DNA of 62,742 bases from Deltaproteobacteria bacterium (lineage in GTDB: Bacteria > Desulfobacterota > Desulfobacteria > Desulfobacterales > Desulfatirhabdiaceae): assembly GCA_016219185.1 (NCBI GenBank), contig JACRBZ010000076.1:1-62742 (forward strand), written 5' to 3'. Within the stretch, counting starts at the first letter, position 1; each line of letters begins with the position of its first letter. A program made the translations under genes and the position numbers. Below are positions 27,232 to 37,510 of the stretch, piece by piece. The notes under the pieces are model-generated. The model did not search any database. It saw nothing but the letters and a program-made list of their open reading frames with translations, and was not told the origin of the DNA.

Positions 27232-28677
27232 ATGGACGGTTTTCTGATATTTCTTCAAAGTATTCGATGGCAGGATGTCGTGGATATCACCCTGAACAGT
27301 TATATCCTCTTTCGCTGTTATGTCATTTTCAGAATTACCAATGCTTTTCGAATACTGATCGGCCTTGCTTTCTTGTGGATTATTCAACGCCTTGCGGTTT
27401 CAATCGGTCTGATCGTGACCAGTTGGGTCATTCAGGGCATTACGGCCGTTGCCGCGTTAATCATCATCGTCGTGTTTCGAAACGAAATCCGGAGTGTGCT
27501 TCAGGTCAAGAACATCAAAACCTTGTTTTGGGGGCTGCCTCCGCAGCCTTTTCATACCCCTGTTCAAATCATTGCGGACAGCGTCATGGATCTGGCCAGA
27601 AAACGGATCGGCGCGTTGATTGTTTTTCCCGGCAGGGAAGACATCAACGAGAAGATTCAAAACGGAATCCACTGGGATGGTGCCATTTCAAAGGAAATGA
27701 TCACCAGTATTTTCTGGGAAGACAATCCGGTTCATGATGGAGCCATCATTATCGAAGGTGATCGGATTCATGAAGTGGGGGTCATCCTTCCCCTGTCTCA
27801 TCGTCATGAACTGCCTTCATACTTTGGAACGCGGCACCGGGCTGCCGTGGGTCTGGCCGAATCCACGGATTCGCTGATCGTGGTGGTTTCCGAGGAACGC
27901 GGAACCGTTCAGATCGTGAAAGGCGCCACAATTACGCCGGTGTTGAAAAAAGACGATCTGGAAAAACATCTTCAGCAGCACCTCGGGCTGGTCATCAAGG
28001 ATCCTTCCATCCAGAAAAAGGAAAAAATCGAGATTCGCATTGCAGCCATGGTTTCGGTTATTTTGATTACCAGTTTTTGGTTATCGATTGCACGGGGATT
28101 GGACACCCTGGTCACATTTGAAGTGCCGATAGAATACATGAACCGTAATCCCGGCATGGAGATCATGGATGCTTCCGTCAACAGCATCAAGATTCAGCTC
28201 GGCGGATCCGGCCCGTTGATGAGAGCCCTTCGGCCGGATCATGTGCGGGTAAAAATTGATCTGGGCAAATCGGTTGTCGGGCAGAATATTTATACCATCA
28301 CCAATGAGAACATTTCGCTGCCACCCGGGATTATTATAAAAAGCTTTAACCCGGCCGTTGTGGATGTCACCCTGGATGTTCCGGATAAAAAAGATTTGCC
28401 GGTTCAGGTGGACTGGACCGGCAAACTGCCGGAAAACCTGAGGATGGAGAAAGTCACAATCGAGCCGAGCATCGTACAGGTCATCGGCGGAAGACAGATA
28501 TTGAAAAATATCACCACAGTCTATACTGAAAAAATTCCTCTGGAATCGATTCGGACTTCCAGAACCATCGTTGTCAATCTGGCGTTAAGCCCTGCATCGC
28601 TTAAGGTGGCGCCGGGATTCAAAGACAAAATCACCGTTGAATGCACCGTTAAGGATCAGCCCAAAAACGGCCAGTAA
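27232..28677 (+). CDS. cdaA: Membrane diadenylate cyclase (CdaA type) fused to YbbR domains
   Basis: A 481-residue protein. Residues about 25-82 contain membrane helices; 95-240 form the DAC domain with D-G-A (169-171) and R-H-R (201-203) needed to make c-di-AMP from two ATP, plus SEERGTV. A further hydrophobic helix at 268-287 would re-cross the membrane, and 290-475 contain about two YbbR-like beta repeats placed in the periplasm (F-E-V-P-I-E-Y-M-N-R-N-P-G, and V-Q-V-D-W-T-G-K-L-P). In Firmicutes CdaA and the YbbR regulator CdaR are separate neighbouring genes; here they form one chain. Follows DUF2914 by five bases. Confidence 0.9.
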   Translation: MDGFLIFLQSIRWQDVVDITLNSYILFRCYVIFRITNAFRILIGLAFLWIIQRLAVSIGLIVTSWVIQGITAVAALIIIVVFRNEIRSVLQVKNIKTLFWGLPPQPFHTPVQIIADSVMDLARKRIGALIVFPGREDINEKIQNGIHWDGAISKEMITSIFWEDNPVHDGAIIIEGDRIHEVGVILPLSHRHELPSYFGTRHRAAVGLAESTDSLIVVVSEERGTVQIVKGATITPVLKKDDLEKHLQQHLGLVIKDPSIQKKEKIEIRIAAMVSVILITSFWLSIARGLDTLVTFEVPIEYMNRNPGMEIMDASVNSIKIQLGGSGPLMRALRPDHVRVKIDLGKSVVGQNIYTITNENISLPPGIIIKSFNPAVVDVTLDVPDKKDLPVQVDWTGKLPENLRMEKVTIEPSIVQVIGGRQILKNITTVYTEKIPLESIRTSRTIVVNLALSPASLKVAPGFKDKITVECTVKDQPKNGQ

Positions 28678-28791
28678 GTTCTCGCTGTAATGACTGAGTG
28701 TTAATAACTTTCTCGAAGTTATTTACCGATACAGCGCCGCACAGCGGCGTCACATAGCTTTTTACCAGGACATCAAATAAGGAAAAAGACG

Positions 28792-29964
28792 ATTCACCAA
28801 TTCCCGAAAATACCTTATCAACTCGTTACGACCCGGCCGGACCTTGAAAAAACAGCCGCTATCCTGGAAAACGAAGAAACCGTGGGCGTTGACCTTGAAG
28901 CCGACTCCATGTTTCACTATCAGGAAAAGGTCTGTCTGGTTCAGATCGCAACCCCTCGCGCGTGCTTTCTGGTGGATCCGCTCCAGATCGGTGGTCTTTC
29001 TTCCCTCAGGCCGTTTTTTGCAAATCCGGATATTCGAAAAGTGTTTCATGGATCGGATTATGACATTCGCTGCCTTTATAAAGATTTTTCCATTGAGGTG
29101 AAAAATCTTTTTGATACCCAACTGGCATGCCGTTTTCTGGGAATGCAGTTTACCGGACTCGATGCTGTCCTGAATCTCTTTTACAATATCCGCCTTGAAA
29201 AGAAATTCCAGAAAAAAGACTGGTCTCAAAGGCCCCTGCCCGAGGAGATGCTGGCATATGCCTCTCAAGACGCCGTTTATCTGAATGCCTTATCCAAAAA
29301 GCTTGAAGACAGACTGATCGAGAAAGGCCGCCTGGACTGGTTTCTTCAGGAATGCGATATTCAGAGCCTTGTCCGGACTCCCGCAGCCAATGGTGATCCC
29401 CGTTTTTTGAAATTCAAGGGCGCGGGCAAACTGGGCCGAAGGTCGCTTGCGGTTCTGGAATCCCTTCTGGAATTCAGGGATTCTGTTTCCCAAAAAATTG
29501 ACAGGCCCCTCTATCAGGTCATTCATAACCATGTGCTGCTGAAACTGGCCATCGAAAAACCCCGGGACATGAACCATCTGAAAGGGCTCGAGGTGTTGAG
29601 CCTCAAACAGCTTAATCGTTATGGCCAGCAGGTGCTGAATGCGATTCATGCTGCCATGGAGCTTGATCCCTCCCTCCTGCCGCTTTATCCCCGAAGCCAC
29701 GAACCGGTTCCGGAACCGAAAATTTCCGCCCGAATAGCGGTACTGAAAAAATGGCGCGAATCCACCGCAGCTTACCTGGAGATCGAACCGGGTCTTTTGT
29801 GCAACAATGCGCTCATTACGGCCATTTCTCAAAAAAATCCACAAAATATCGAGGCGCTTTACGACATCGAGGGAATCAAACCCTGGCAGGTCCAGGCTGC
29901 AGGAAATCAGATCATTGCTGTTTTGCGGGACAGCTCCGAAATTCCGGTTGAACAATCTCGTTAA
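28792..29964 (+). CDS. rnd: Ribonuclease D (apparent non-AUG start)
   Basis: A 3'-5' exoribonuclease of the DEDDy group with an HRDC domain. Catalytic blocks: VGVDLEADS (D, E), HGSDYDIRCLY (D) and YASQDAVYLNAL (Y-x3-D); the HRDC region follows (about 215-290). From GTG 28882 the protein would lack its first helix and strand, yet the frame upstream encodes exactly the missing part (PYQLVTTRPDLEKTAAILEN). Between the stop at 28705 and 28882 there is no ATG, GTG or TTG. An ATT at 28792 lies eight bases after AAGGA (28779-28783) and fits as start. An annotation pipeline would probably begin at 28882. Confidence 0.78.
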   Translation: MHQFPKIPYQLVTTRPDLEKTAAILENEETVGVDLEADSMFHYQEKVCLVQIATPRACFLVDPLQIGGLSSLRPFFANPDIRKVFHGSDYDIRCLYKDFSIEVKNLFDTQLACRFLGMQFTGLDAVLNLFYNIRLEKKFQKKDWSQRPLPEEMLAYASQDAVYLNALSKKLEDRLIEKGRLDWFLQECDIQSLVRTPAANGDPRFLKFKGAGKLGRRSLAVLESLLEFRDSVSQKIDRPLYQVIHNHVLLKLAIEKPRDMNHLKGLEVLSLKQLNRYGQQVLNAIHAAMELDPSLLPLYPRSHEPVPEPKISARIAVLKKWRESTAAYLEIEPGLLCNNALITAISQKNPQNIEALYDIEGIKPWQVQAAGNQIIAVLRDSSEIPVEQSR

Positions 29965-30162
29965 TTCAGAATCGGTAATCGTACCAGGGCATGATGATGA
30001 TAACCAATTACAAAAAAAATAATACGACTTGGCATATATACTCTGCTTGACTTTTTTGACACGAATGGGTTATCAACGGTCTTGATTAACGTTCATTGAG
30101 TGAAGTGTTTTTAGGTTTTTTTGCGTACGAACCGACTAACTGATTTGAAAGGAGGAAGGAGT

Positions 30163-31353
30163 ATGACTAAACGCTTATGGGTTGTTTTTTCGTTACTTAT
30201 CGCTGCAGGTATGATCATCAGCGGCCCGGCTGGTGCTGCCGATCAGATCATCAAGATCGCTACCCAGTCACCGCTCTCCGGCGACCAGTCCGTCGTCGGC
30301 GTGGATATCAAACGCGGTGCCGAGATGGCCCTCGAACAAATGAGCGCACCCCTGACCACGATGGGATTCAAGGTTGAACTGGCCCCGTTCGATGACCAGG
30401 CCAATCCCGATGCCGGCGTTGCCAATGCCAAGCGCATCGTCTCCGATCCCGCGATCCTGGCCGTGGTCGGACATTATAATTCCGGCGTCCAGATCCCGTC
30501 ATCCGAAGTCTATCACACCTCCGGTCTGGCCAATGTCTCTCCGGCCAACACCAACCCGAAGGTCACCACCCGTGGCTATATGGAAGTCAACCGAATCGTT
30601 GGCCGTGACGATGTTCAAGGCGTTGTCGGTGCCGACTTTGCCGCCGGACATAAAGTGAAAAGCGTCTTTGTCGTTCATGACAAGACCGCTTACGGACAGG
30701 GCATTGCCGAGTTCTTCAAACAAAGAGCCCAGGAAAAGGGCATGAAAGTTCTGGGTTTTGAAGGCACCGAAGAGAAGGCGAACTTCGACTCCCTGCTTTC
30801 CCCGATCCTTGCCGGAAACCCTGATCTGGTTTATTTCGGCGGTATGTATTCCCAGGCCGCCGTCCTGTTCAAACAGGCCCGCGAGAAAGGGTATATGGGC
30901 ATGTATCTGAGCGATGATGGTTTTGACTCTTCCGATGCAGTCAAGATCGGCGGCCAGACCCTGCTTGAAGGAACCGGAACGTTTTACTCCACCGTATCCG
31001 GCCCTGCCACCATTTACCCCGGTACCGCAAAATTCATCACTGACTTCAAAGCCAAATTCAATGCGGCTCCGCAGCCTTTTGCAGCCCAGGGCTACGATTC
31101 GATGGCCATCTGTCTGAAGGCCATTGAGGCAGCCGCCAAGGCCAACGGCAACAAACTCCCGACCCGTGAGGCAGTTACCAAGGCGATCCGCGATTTGAAG
31201 GATTACTCGGGTATTACCGGTAAATTTACCTTCAACGGCATCGGCGATCCGACGGTTGCCAAGTATTTCGTGATCAAAGTCGCCTCTCCCGATCCCGCAA
31301 AATGGAACGATAACCCGGTCGTCGAGACCCTCGACATCGCTCCGCCAAAATAA
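30163..31353 (+). CDS. livK: Branched-chain amino-acid ABC transporter, substrate-binding protein
   Basis: A 396-residue periplasmic binding protein with a classical signal peptide (KRLWVVFSLLIAAGMIISG, cleavage after AGAA-type site near residue 25). The type I periplasmic fold starts IKIATQSPLSGDQSVVGVDI and includes AVVGHYNSGVQIPSSEVYH. Start taken at 30163, behind a strong GGAGGAAGGAG; the longer frame from 30121 is leader. It is first of the livKHMGF operon and is followed by a terminator hairpin, which should keep its mRNA more abundant than that of the permease genes. Confidence 0.94.
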   Translation: MTKRLWVVFSLLIAAGMIISGPAGAADQIIKIATQSPLSGDQSVVGVDIKRGAEMALEQMSAPLTTMGFKVELAPFDDQANPDAGVANAKRIVSDPAILAVVGHYNSGVQIPSSEVYHTSGLANVSPANTNPKVTTRGYMEVNRIVGRDDVQGVVGADFAAGHKVKSVFVVHDKTAYGQGIAEFFKQRAQEKGMKVLGFEGTEEKANFDSLLSPILAGNPDLVYFGGMYSQAAVLFKQAREKGYMGMYLSDDGFDSSDAVKIGGQTLLEGTGTFYSTVSGPATIYPGTAKFITDFKAKFNAAPQPFAAQGYDSMAICLKAIEAAAKANGNKLPTREAVTKAIRDLKDYSGITGKFTFNGIGDPTVAKYFVIKVASPDPAKWNDNPVVETLDIAPPK

Positions 31354-31374
31354 CCCTTCCTAAAAGGCACATCC

Positions 31375-31405
31375 CTCCCGGACCCTTTCATGAAGCGTCC
31401 GGGAG
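31375..31405 (+). terminator. Hairpin with T-run between livK and livH
   Basis: CTCCCGGAC (31375-31383) pairs with GTCCGGGAG (31397-31405) around a 13-base loop and is followed by eight T residues after one A. This is a textbook Rho-independent terminator. As livH lies only 22 bases further on and shows no own promoter, it likely acts as a partial terminator setting the ratio of binding protein to transporter. Confidence 0.85.
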
Positions 31406-31427
31406 ATTTTTTTTATCGGATTCACAT

Positions 31428-32603
31428 ATGAAACGGTTTCTCAAATCAATCAACGTCCACGAGCTGCTGCGTCCACTGGGTCAGTTGGTCTTTTTCTCAT
31501 TGGGCAGCACGGTCGTTCTCTCAGCCATTGCCCTGGTTCTGGCCCTGATTCTGGACAGGACCGTGGTCGGACAGACACTTTTCGAACGGCTGAATGTGTC
31601 GCTCTATACGTATACCCTTGTCAATCTGCCCCAGGTGGCAATTGATGGACTAACGATCGGTTTTGTCTATGCCGCTATTGCCCTGGGGTACACCATGGTC
31701 TATGGTGTCCTGGAATTTATCAACTTTGCGCACAGTGAAATTTTCGCAGTCGGCGCGTTTGTCGGTGTCGAAATCCTGATTGCACTGGATAAATTCGGGA
31801 TCCTGACGGGCGCCTCTCTGGTAATGGCCTATATTTATCTGATCCTGGCCATCGTCGGGGGCATGCTGGTGGCAGGCGGCCTGGCTGTTGCCGTGGAGCG
31901 CGTGGCATATCGTCCGCTGCGCCATGCCTCACGCCTGGTACCGTTGATCTCTGCAATCGGCGTCTCTTTTCTGCTGCAGGACGCCATCCGCCTCGTGGAA
32001 AGCCTGACAACCGGACAGTTCAACAGGATTTTTCCCACTTTCGGAAATTTCGACCGTCGCGTGATCCTTGGCAAAATGACCATGGGGGCAACAAATATCA
32101 CCCTGGGCGTGTCCATCAAATCGATGATCGTCATTGTATCGGCGGTGTTGATGCTCGTTGCTCTGAATTATCTGGTCAACGCGACCAAGGTTGGAAAAGC
32201 CATCCGCGCCGTTGCCCAGGACCACCCCACCGCCAGCCTGATGGGAATTGATGTGAACCGGATCATTTCGCTGACATTTCTGGTGGGCGGTATGCTGGGC
32301 GGGGCAGCGGGAGTTTTGTACGCCCTGAAATTTACCCGGATCGATGCGTTCGTCGGTTTTTTCCCGGGCCTCAAGGCCTTCACCGCCGCGGTTCTGGGGG
32401 GAATCGGCAATATGACGGGGGCGCTTCTCGGCGGCATCGTTCTGGGTATGCTGGAAACCTATGCCGGTTCTTACATGGGGGTTTTCACCATGGGCGCGGC
32501 CGGCACCGAATACAAGGACATCTTTGCCTTCAGCATCCTGATCCTGGTACTCATCTTCCGCCCCCAGGGACTCATGGGCGCAAACGTGGCCCAGAAGGCC
32601 TAA
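31428..32603 (+). CDS. livH: Branched-chain amino-acid ABC transporter permease LivH
   Basis: A 391-residue inner-membrane permease. The LivH core begins at about residue 70 (AIDGLTIGFVYAAIALGYTMVYG, then L-E-F-I-N-F-A-H-S-E-I-F) and contains the permease loop (V-E-R-V-A-Y-R-P-L-R). About 70 residues precede it with an extra hydrophobic helix (LGSTVVLSAIALVLALIL), so it is longer than the usual 290-310 residue LivH. No strong ribosome site is seen just after the terminator. Part of livKHMGF. Confidence 0.93.
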   Translation: MKRFLKSINVHELLRPLGQLVFFSLGSTVVLSAIALVLALILDRTVVGQTLFERLNVSLYTYTLVNLPQVAIDGLTIGFVYAAIALGYTMVYGVLEFINFAHSEIFAVGAFVGVEILIALDKFGILTGASLVMAYIYLILAIVGGMLVAGGLAVAVERVAYRPLRHASRLVPLISAIGVSFLLQDAIRLVESLTTGQFNRIFPTFGNFDRRVILGKMTMGATNITLGVSIKSMIVIVSAVLMLVALNYLVNATKVGKAIRAVAQDHPTASLMGIDVNRIISLTFLVGGMLGGAAGVLYALKFTRIDAFVGFFPGLKAFTAAVLGGIGNMTGALLGGIVLGMLETYAGSYMGVFTMGAAGTEYKDIFAFSILILVLIFRPQGLMGANVAQKA

Positions 32604-32612
32604 GGAGGAGAG

Positions 32613-33962
<1,350 letters not shown>

Positions 33963-33974
33963 GACAGGAAGAAC

Positions 33975-34769
33975 ATGGCACTACTTGAAACAGTCAACAT
34001 CGTAAAACGCTTCGGCGGCTTGATCGCCGTCAACAAGGTCAACTTCAAGCTGGATCCGGGCCGGATTGTCAGCATCATCGGCCCGAACGGAGCCGGAAAG
34101 ACCACATTTTTCAATACCTTGACGGGTATCTACCACCCCGATGAAGGTCAGATCACTTTCAACGGTAAATCCTTGCATGGGCTGCGGCCCGACCAGATCG
34201 CCTCACGCGGAATTTCACGGACCTTCCAGAATATTCGCCTTTTTGCCAATATGTCGGTCATCGAAAATATTCTGGTGGGAATGCATGTCCACCTGAAGCA
34301 GTCGCCCATCGATACGCTTTTTCATCTGCCTTATTTCAAAAAAGAAGAAAAAGAATCGGAACAAAAAGCCGAAGAAATGATGACATATGTGGGCCTGAAA
34401 GGGGTCGGCAACGAGCTTGCCAAGAACCTGCCCTATGGCGGCCAGCGCCGGCTGGAGATTGCCCGGGCCCTGGCCGCCGATCCGCTCATGCTGCTTCTGG
34501 ACGAGCCGGCCGCCGGCATGAACCCGCAGGAAACCGAGGATGTCACCCGTCTGTTTCGACGCATAAGGGATGAAAAAGGCATCACGATTCTGCTCATCGA
34601 ACATGATATGCGCGTGGTCATGAATATCTCGGAGCATATTTGTGTCATGGATTACGGAGAGAAAATTGCCGAAGGCACACCAAATGAGATCCGTTCCGAT
34701 ACACGGGTCATCGAGGCCTATCTCGGCCGGGGCGCTGTTGCCGGTCAGCATGAGGAGAAGATCGCATGA
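33975..34769 (+). CDS. livG: Branched-chain amino-acid ABC transporter ATPase LivG
   Basis: A 264-residue ATPase. Walker A is GPNGAGKTTFFN, the Q-loop sits in SRTFQNIRLF, the signature is L-P-Y-G-G-Q-R-R-L-E-I-A-R-A-L-A and Walker B is LLLDEPAAGMNPQE, with the switch H in LIEHDM. Last codons overlap the livF start by four bases. Partner of LivF in the heterodimeric motor. Confidence 0.95.
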   Translation: MALLETVNIVKRFGGLIAVNKVNFKLDPGRIVSIIGPNGAGKTTFFNTLTGIYHPDEGQITFNGKSLHGLRPDQIASRGISRTFQNIRLFANMSVIENILVGMHVHLKQSPIDTLFHLPYFKKEEKESEQKAEEMMTYVGLKGVGNELAKNLPYGGQRRLEIARALAADPLMLLLDEPAAGMNPQETEDVTRLFRRIRDEKGITILLIEHDMRVVMNISEHICVMDYGEKIAEGTPNEIRSDTRVIEAYLGRGAVAGQHEEKIA

Positions 34770-35479
34770 GCCTCTTATCCCTTCATGACATTCACAGTTT
34801 CTATGGCCACATTCATGCCCTGAAAGGAATCTCGGTCGAGGTCAACGAAGGAGAGATCGTGACATTGATCGGCTCTAACGGCGCCGGCAAAAGCACAACG
34901 CTACGCACCATCTCCGGATTAATACACCCCAAGCAGGGCCGGATTCTGCTGGACAGCAAGGATATCTCCCATATGAAACCGCATATGATCGTCCTTGCGG
35001 GTCTCGGGCATGTGCCAGAGGGCAGGGGGATCTTTCCCAAGCTGACCGTCAAGGAAAACCTGGAAATGGGTGCGTTCACCGTGGATGACCCGGAGGAAAT
35101 CGAGCGCCGGATGGCATATGGTTTTGAAATGTTTCCGCGTCTCAAGGAACGGATTGGCCAGTATGGCGGTACCCTTTCGGGCGGCGAGCAACAGATGCTC
35201 GCGATTGCCCGCGGACTGATGATGAACCCGCGCCTTTTGATGCTCGACGAGCCCTCCATGGGGCTGGCACCGCTGTTGGTGGAACTGATTTTTGATATCA
35301 TCAAGGCCTTGAACGAGAAGGGCACAACAATCCTTTTGGTGGAACAGAATGCGCTGATGGCCCTTTCCATTGCGCACCGAGGCTATGTGATCCAGAACGG
35401 CCAGATCGTCGTCACCGACACGGCCGTCAACCTGAAACGCAATGAAATGGTACAAAAAGCCTATCTGGGGATTGACTGA
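34766..35479 (+). CDS. livF: Branched-chain amino-acid ABC transporter ATPase LivF
   Basis: A 237-residue ATPase with Walker A (GSNGAGKSTTLR), signature LSGGEQQMLAIARGLM, Walker B (LLMLDEPSMGLAPLL) and the F-type switch region L-L-V-E-Q-N-A. ATGA overlap with livG. Last gene of the transporter operon; no clear terminator is seen before the TA genes, 160 bases on. Confidence 0.95.
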   Translation: MSLLSLHDIHSFYGHIHALKGISVEVNEGEIVTLIGSNGAGKSTTLRTISGLIHPKQGRILLDSKDISHMKPHMIVLAGLGHVPEGRGIFPKLTVKENLEMGAFTVDDPEEIERRMAYGFEMFPRLKERIGQYGGTLSGGEQQMLAIARGLMMNPRLLMLDEPSMGLAPLLVELIFDIIKALNEKGTTILLVEQNALMALSIAHRGYVIQNGQIVVTDTAVNLKRNEMVQKAYLGID

Positions 35480-35638
35480 TCGGGAATACATGTGCCCATC
35501 CCCGTATCGTTCTTGTGGGAATCACTGAAAATGACATTCGCCGCCAGGACACCTGATCGTGTCTATCATTTTCTTTGAAAATACTTTCTTGACACAACAC
35601 ACCGGTGGGTGCATGTTATGTGTGAAAGAAGGTGTGAA

Positions 35639-35920
35639 ATGAGATCACAAAAAACATCCCAGATCAAAACTGTCCGTCGCAGTGTCGCGATACCCCGCCA
35701 ACTGATAGAGGAAATTCATCGTGTGGCGCCGCCGGAACTGGAGGGCAATTTCAACCGCCTGGTTATCACGGCCTTACGCGATTACAGCGCCAGAAGAAAA
35801 AAAGAAAGTTTTGAAAAAGAAATGGCCCAAATGGCAGCCGATCCAGATATCCGCTGCATTCTGGCCGATATATCATCGGAATTTACCCGTGCGGAATATG
35901 ACGGTCTAAGCGATGATTAA
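35639..35920 (+). CDS. Antitoxin of MazEF-like pair (ribbon-helix-helix type)
   Basis: A 93-residue protein beginning MRSQKTSQIKTVRRSVAIPRQ; the strand V-R-R-S-V-A-I-P-R-Q-L-I-E-E-I plus two helices is the ribbon-helix-helix DNA-binding fold, and the acidic tail (DISSEFTRAEYDGLSDD) should bind the toxin. Start 35639 has an AAGGTG site; Met codons at 35609 and 35618 are alternatives. Its end overlaps the MazF start by eight bases. The partner toxin is interrupted, so this antitoxin may be an orphan. Confidence 0.75.
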   Translation: MRSQKTSQIKTVRRSVAIPRQLIEEIHRVAPPELEGNFNRLVITALRDYSARRKKESFEKEMAQMAADPDIRCILADISSEFTRAEYDGLSDD

Positions 35921-36275
35921 ACGGGGCCAAATCTACTTCGTCAATCTGAATCCGACTCATGGTCGCGAACAGACCGGCTACCGTCCTGTTCTAGTTGTCT
36001 CCAGCGATGCAATCAACCGTCAACCTCTCGTGGTTACTGTCGTGGTGGGCACGGACGCACGCAATGTGCAACGTGATTACCCCACCAACGTGCGCGTAAC
36101 GGCTGATGAAACCTGTCTTCCTCTGGATACGGTTTTCCTCTGCTTTTAGATACGATCCCTTGATCACTCACGGTTCATGAATCCAATTACCCAACAGCCC
36201 GACCTTGCAGGTAAAATGCCCGAACATCGCATGACGGATGTGGATAATGCGCTACGTGCGACGCTGATGATATAG
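35913..36275 (+). pseudogene. MazF/PemK-type toxin with in-frame amber codon
   Basis: The frame from ATG 35913 gives a MazF-type protein: KRGQIYFVNLNPTHGREQTG, Y-R-P-V-L-V-V-S-S, and P-L-D-T-V-F-L-C-F. It stops at TAG 36147-36149 after 78 residues. The same frame continues as I-R-S-L-D-H-S-R-F to PDLAGKMPEHRMTDVDNALR and ends at TAG 36273-36275. In relatives the position of the first TAG is usually Gln (C-F-Q-I-R-x-L-D), so a single CAG to TAG change broke a 120-residue toxin. TAG is the ordinary stop of several intact genes here (1001, 10921, 13569, 42224), so readthrough is unlikely. Confidence 0.8.
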
Positions 36276-36421
36276 GGCAGTCCCTTACATTTTATTTCCT
36301 GCTTCCCAGCGAGCACGGACGCTTTTTAAGTGGTATCAGATGATTTTTTTGCATATCTCCCTCAATGATTGTCAAACAGTTGTTTGCAACAACCACAAGG
36401 ATTACGAAAGGAGAAATCATC

Positions 36422-37231
36422 ATGGCAACACAAAAGCCAACTGTGAATCCCCCCGCACAAAGCACTCCCGCAATCCGCAAGATCGTCTACGGCTGGCTGC
36501 CCGACATTCCCGACAACCGGGACCATATGTACGGCGCGGTCCGAAAGATTCCGGCTAAACTCCCGGTCAAGATCGATCTGCGCCCCGGCTGCTCGGAGGT
36601 GGAGGACCAGAAGGAGCTGGGCAGTTGCACCGCCAATGCCCTGGCCGGCGCCCTGGAGTACCTGATGAAAAAGGACAAGATGGCATTTGCCGACATGAGC
36701 CGTCTCTTTATCTACTATAACGAGCGGGTTATCGAGCATTCGGTAAAAACCGACTCGGGCGCCATGATCCGTGACGGCATCAAAACCCTGGCCAAACAGG
36801 GAGCCTGCACCGAAAAGAGCTGGCCCTACGATATCGCAAAATTTGCGACCAAGCCACCCAAAGCCTGCTACTCGGAAGCCCTTGGCTACCAGATCCTCTC
36901 CTATGCCCGCATCAACACACTCGATGAGATGCGCGCCTGCCTGGCAGACGGGTTCCCCTTTGTCTTTGGCTTTTCGGTTTACGACAGCTTCGAATCCCAA
37001 AAAGTGGCTAAGACCGGGGTGGTCGATATGCCCAAGGCCGCAGAACAGATGATCGGCGGCCATGCGGTCCTGGCCGTGGGCTACGACAACGCCGCCAAAC
37101 GGTTCATCGTCCGCAACTCATGGGGAACTGATTGGGGGAAGAAGGGGTATTTCACCATGCCGTACGACTACTTGACAGATCGGAACCTCTCCGACGACTT
37201 CTGGACGATCCGCCGTGGCGAGAATATGTGA
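36422..37231 (+). CDS. C1-family papain-like cysteine protease
   Basis: A 269-residue protein with complete papain-type active site: Gln63 and Cys69 in EDQKELGSCTANALA, His214 in GGHAVLAVGYD and Asn232 in RNSWGTDWGKKGY. There is no signal peptide or long propeptide; the N-terminal 20 residues are Pro/Ala-rich. Start 36422 has an AAAGGAGAA site. Bacterial C1 peptidases of this type are of largely unknown role. It stands alone between the TA genes and a dispersed repeat whose first bases overlap its stop codon. Confidence 0.9.
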   Translation: MATQKPTVNPPAQSTPAIRKIVYGWLPDIPDNRDHMYGAVRKIPAKLPVKIDLRPGCSEVEDQKELGSCTANALAGALEYLMKKDKMAFADMSRLFIYYNERVIEHSVKTDSGAMIRDGIKTLAKQGACTEKSWPYDIAKFATKPPKACYSEALGYQILSYARINTLDEMRACLADGFPFVFGFSVYDSFESQKVAKTGVVDMPKAAEQMIGGHAVLAVGYDNAAKRFIVRNSWGTDWGKKGYFTMPYDYLTDRNLSDDFWTIRRGENM

Positions 37232-37298
37232 TGGCCTCGTTAAAAGTCAAAATCCGGGTGGCTTTATAAAAAAATCCGGATGCGAGGCGAGCAAATCC
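37230..37298. repeat. Dispersed MITE-like repeat, partial copy 1
   Basis: Starts with GATGGCCTCGTTAAAAGTCA, overlapping the TGA stop of the protease, and later has GAGGCGAGCAAATCC. Both blocks match the full copy at 40932-41056 (end motif GATGGCTTCGTAAAAAGTCC in the other orientation, internal AAGGCGAGCAAATCC). The right end is missing or diverged. Confidence 0.6.
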
Positions 37299-37343
37299 TG
37301 TCCATCATGATTTCAAATCGCTTCCAATTTATTTCATGATAAA

Positions 37344-37384
37344 GGGGCCTGGATTTTTTTCGTGGTTTTTGTGTACCAGGCCCC
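37344..37384. repeat. Inverted repeat, possible weak terminator
   Basis: GGGGCCTGG (37344-37352) and CCAGGCCCC (37376-37384) form a 9-bp stem with a 23-base loop containing two T-runs. A related palindrome CCAGGGCCCTGG stands at 37472-37483, just before the DapB-like gene. No T-run follows the stem, so terminator function is doubtful. The rest of 37299-37510 shows no gene. Confidence 0.4.
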
Positions 37385-37510
37385 TGTCAATTCATAAGCA
37401 CTCAGATTTTTCTTGTTTCGTCAGACCGGTTTGTCCTATAAGCTTTTCAAGACGCACGGAAATTCGTTTTATCCAGGGCCCTGGAAATTTAACCTTGAAT
37501 TGGAAAATCC

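Noticed and set aside
35913..36275. Pyrrolysine readthrough of the amber codon in MazF
   Set aside because: Many intact genes in the window end in TAG and the lost residue is normally Gln; a simple nonsense mutation is more likely. Kept only as a check.
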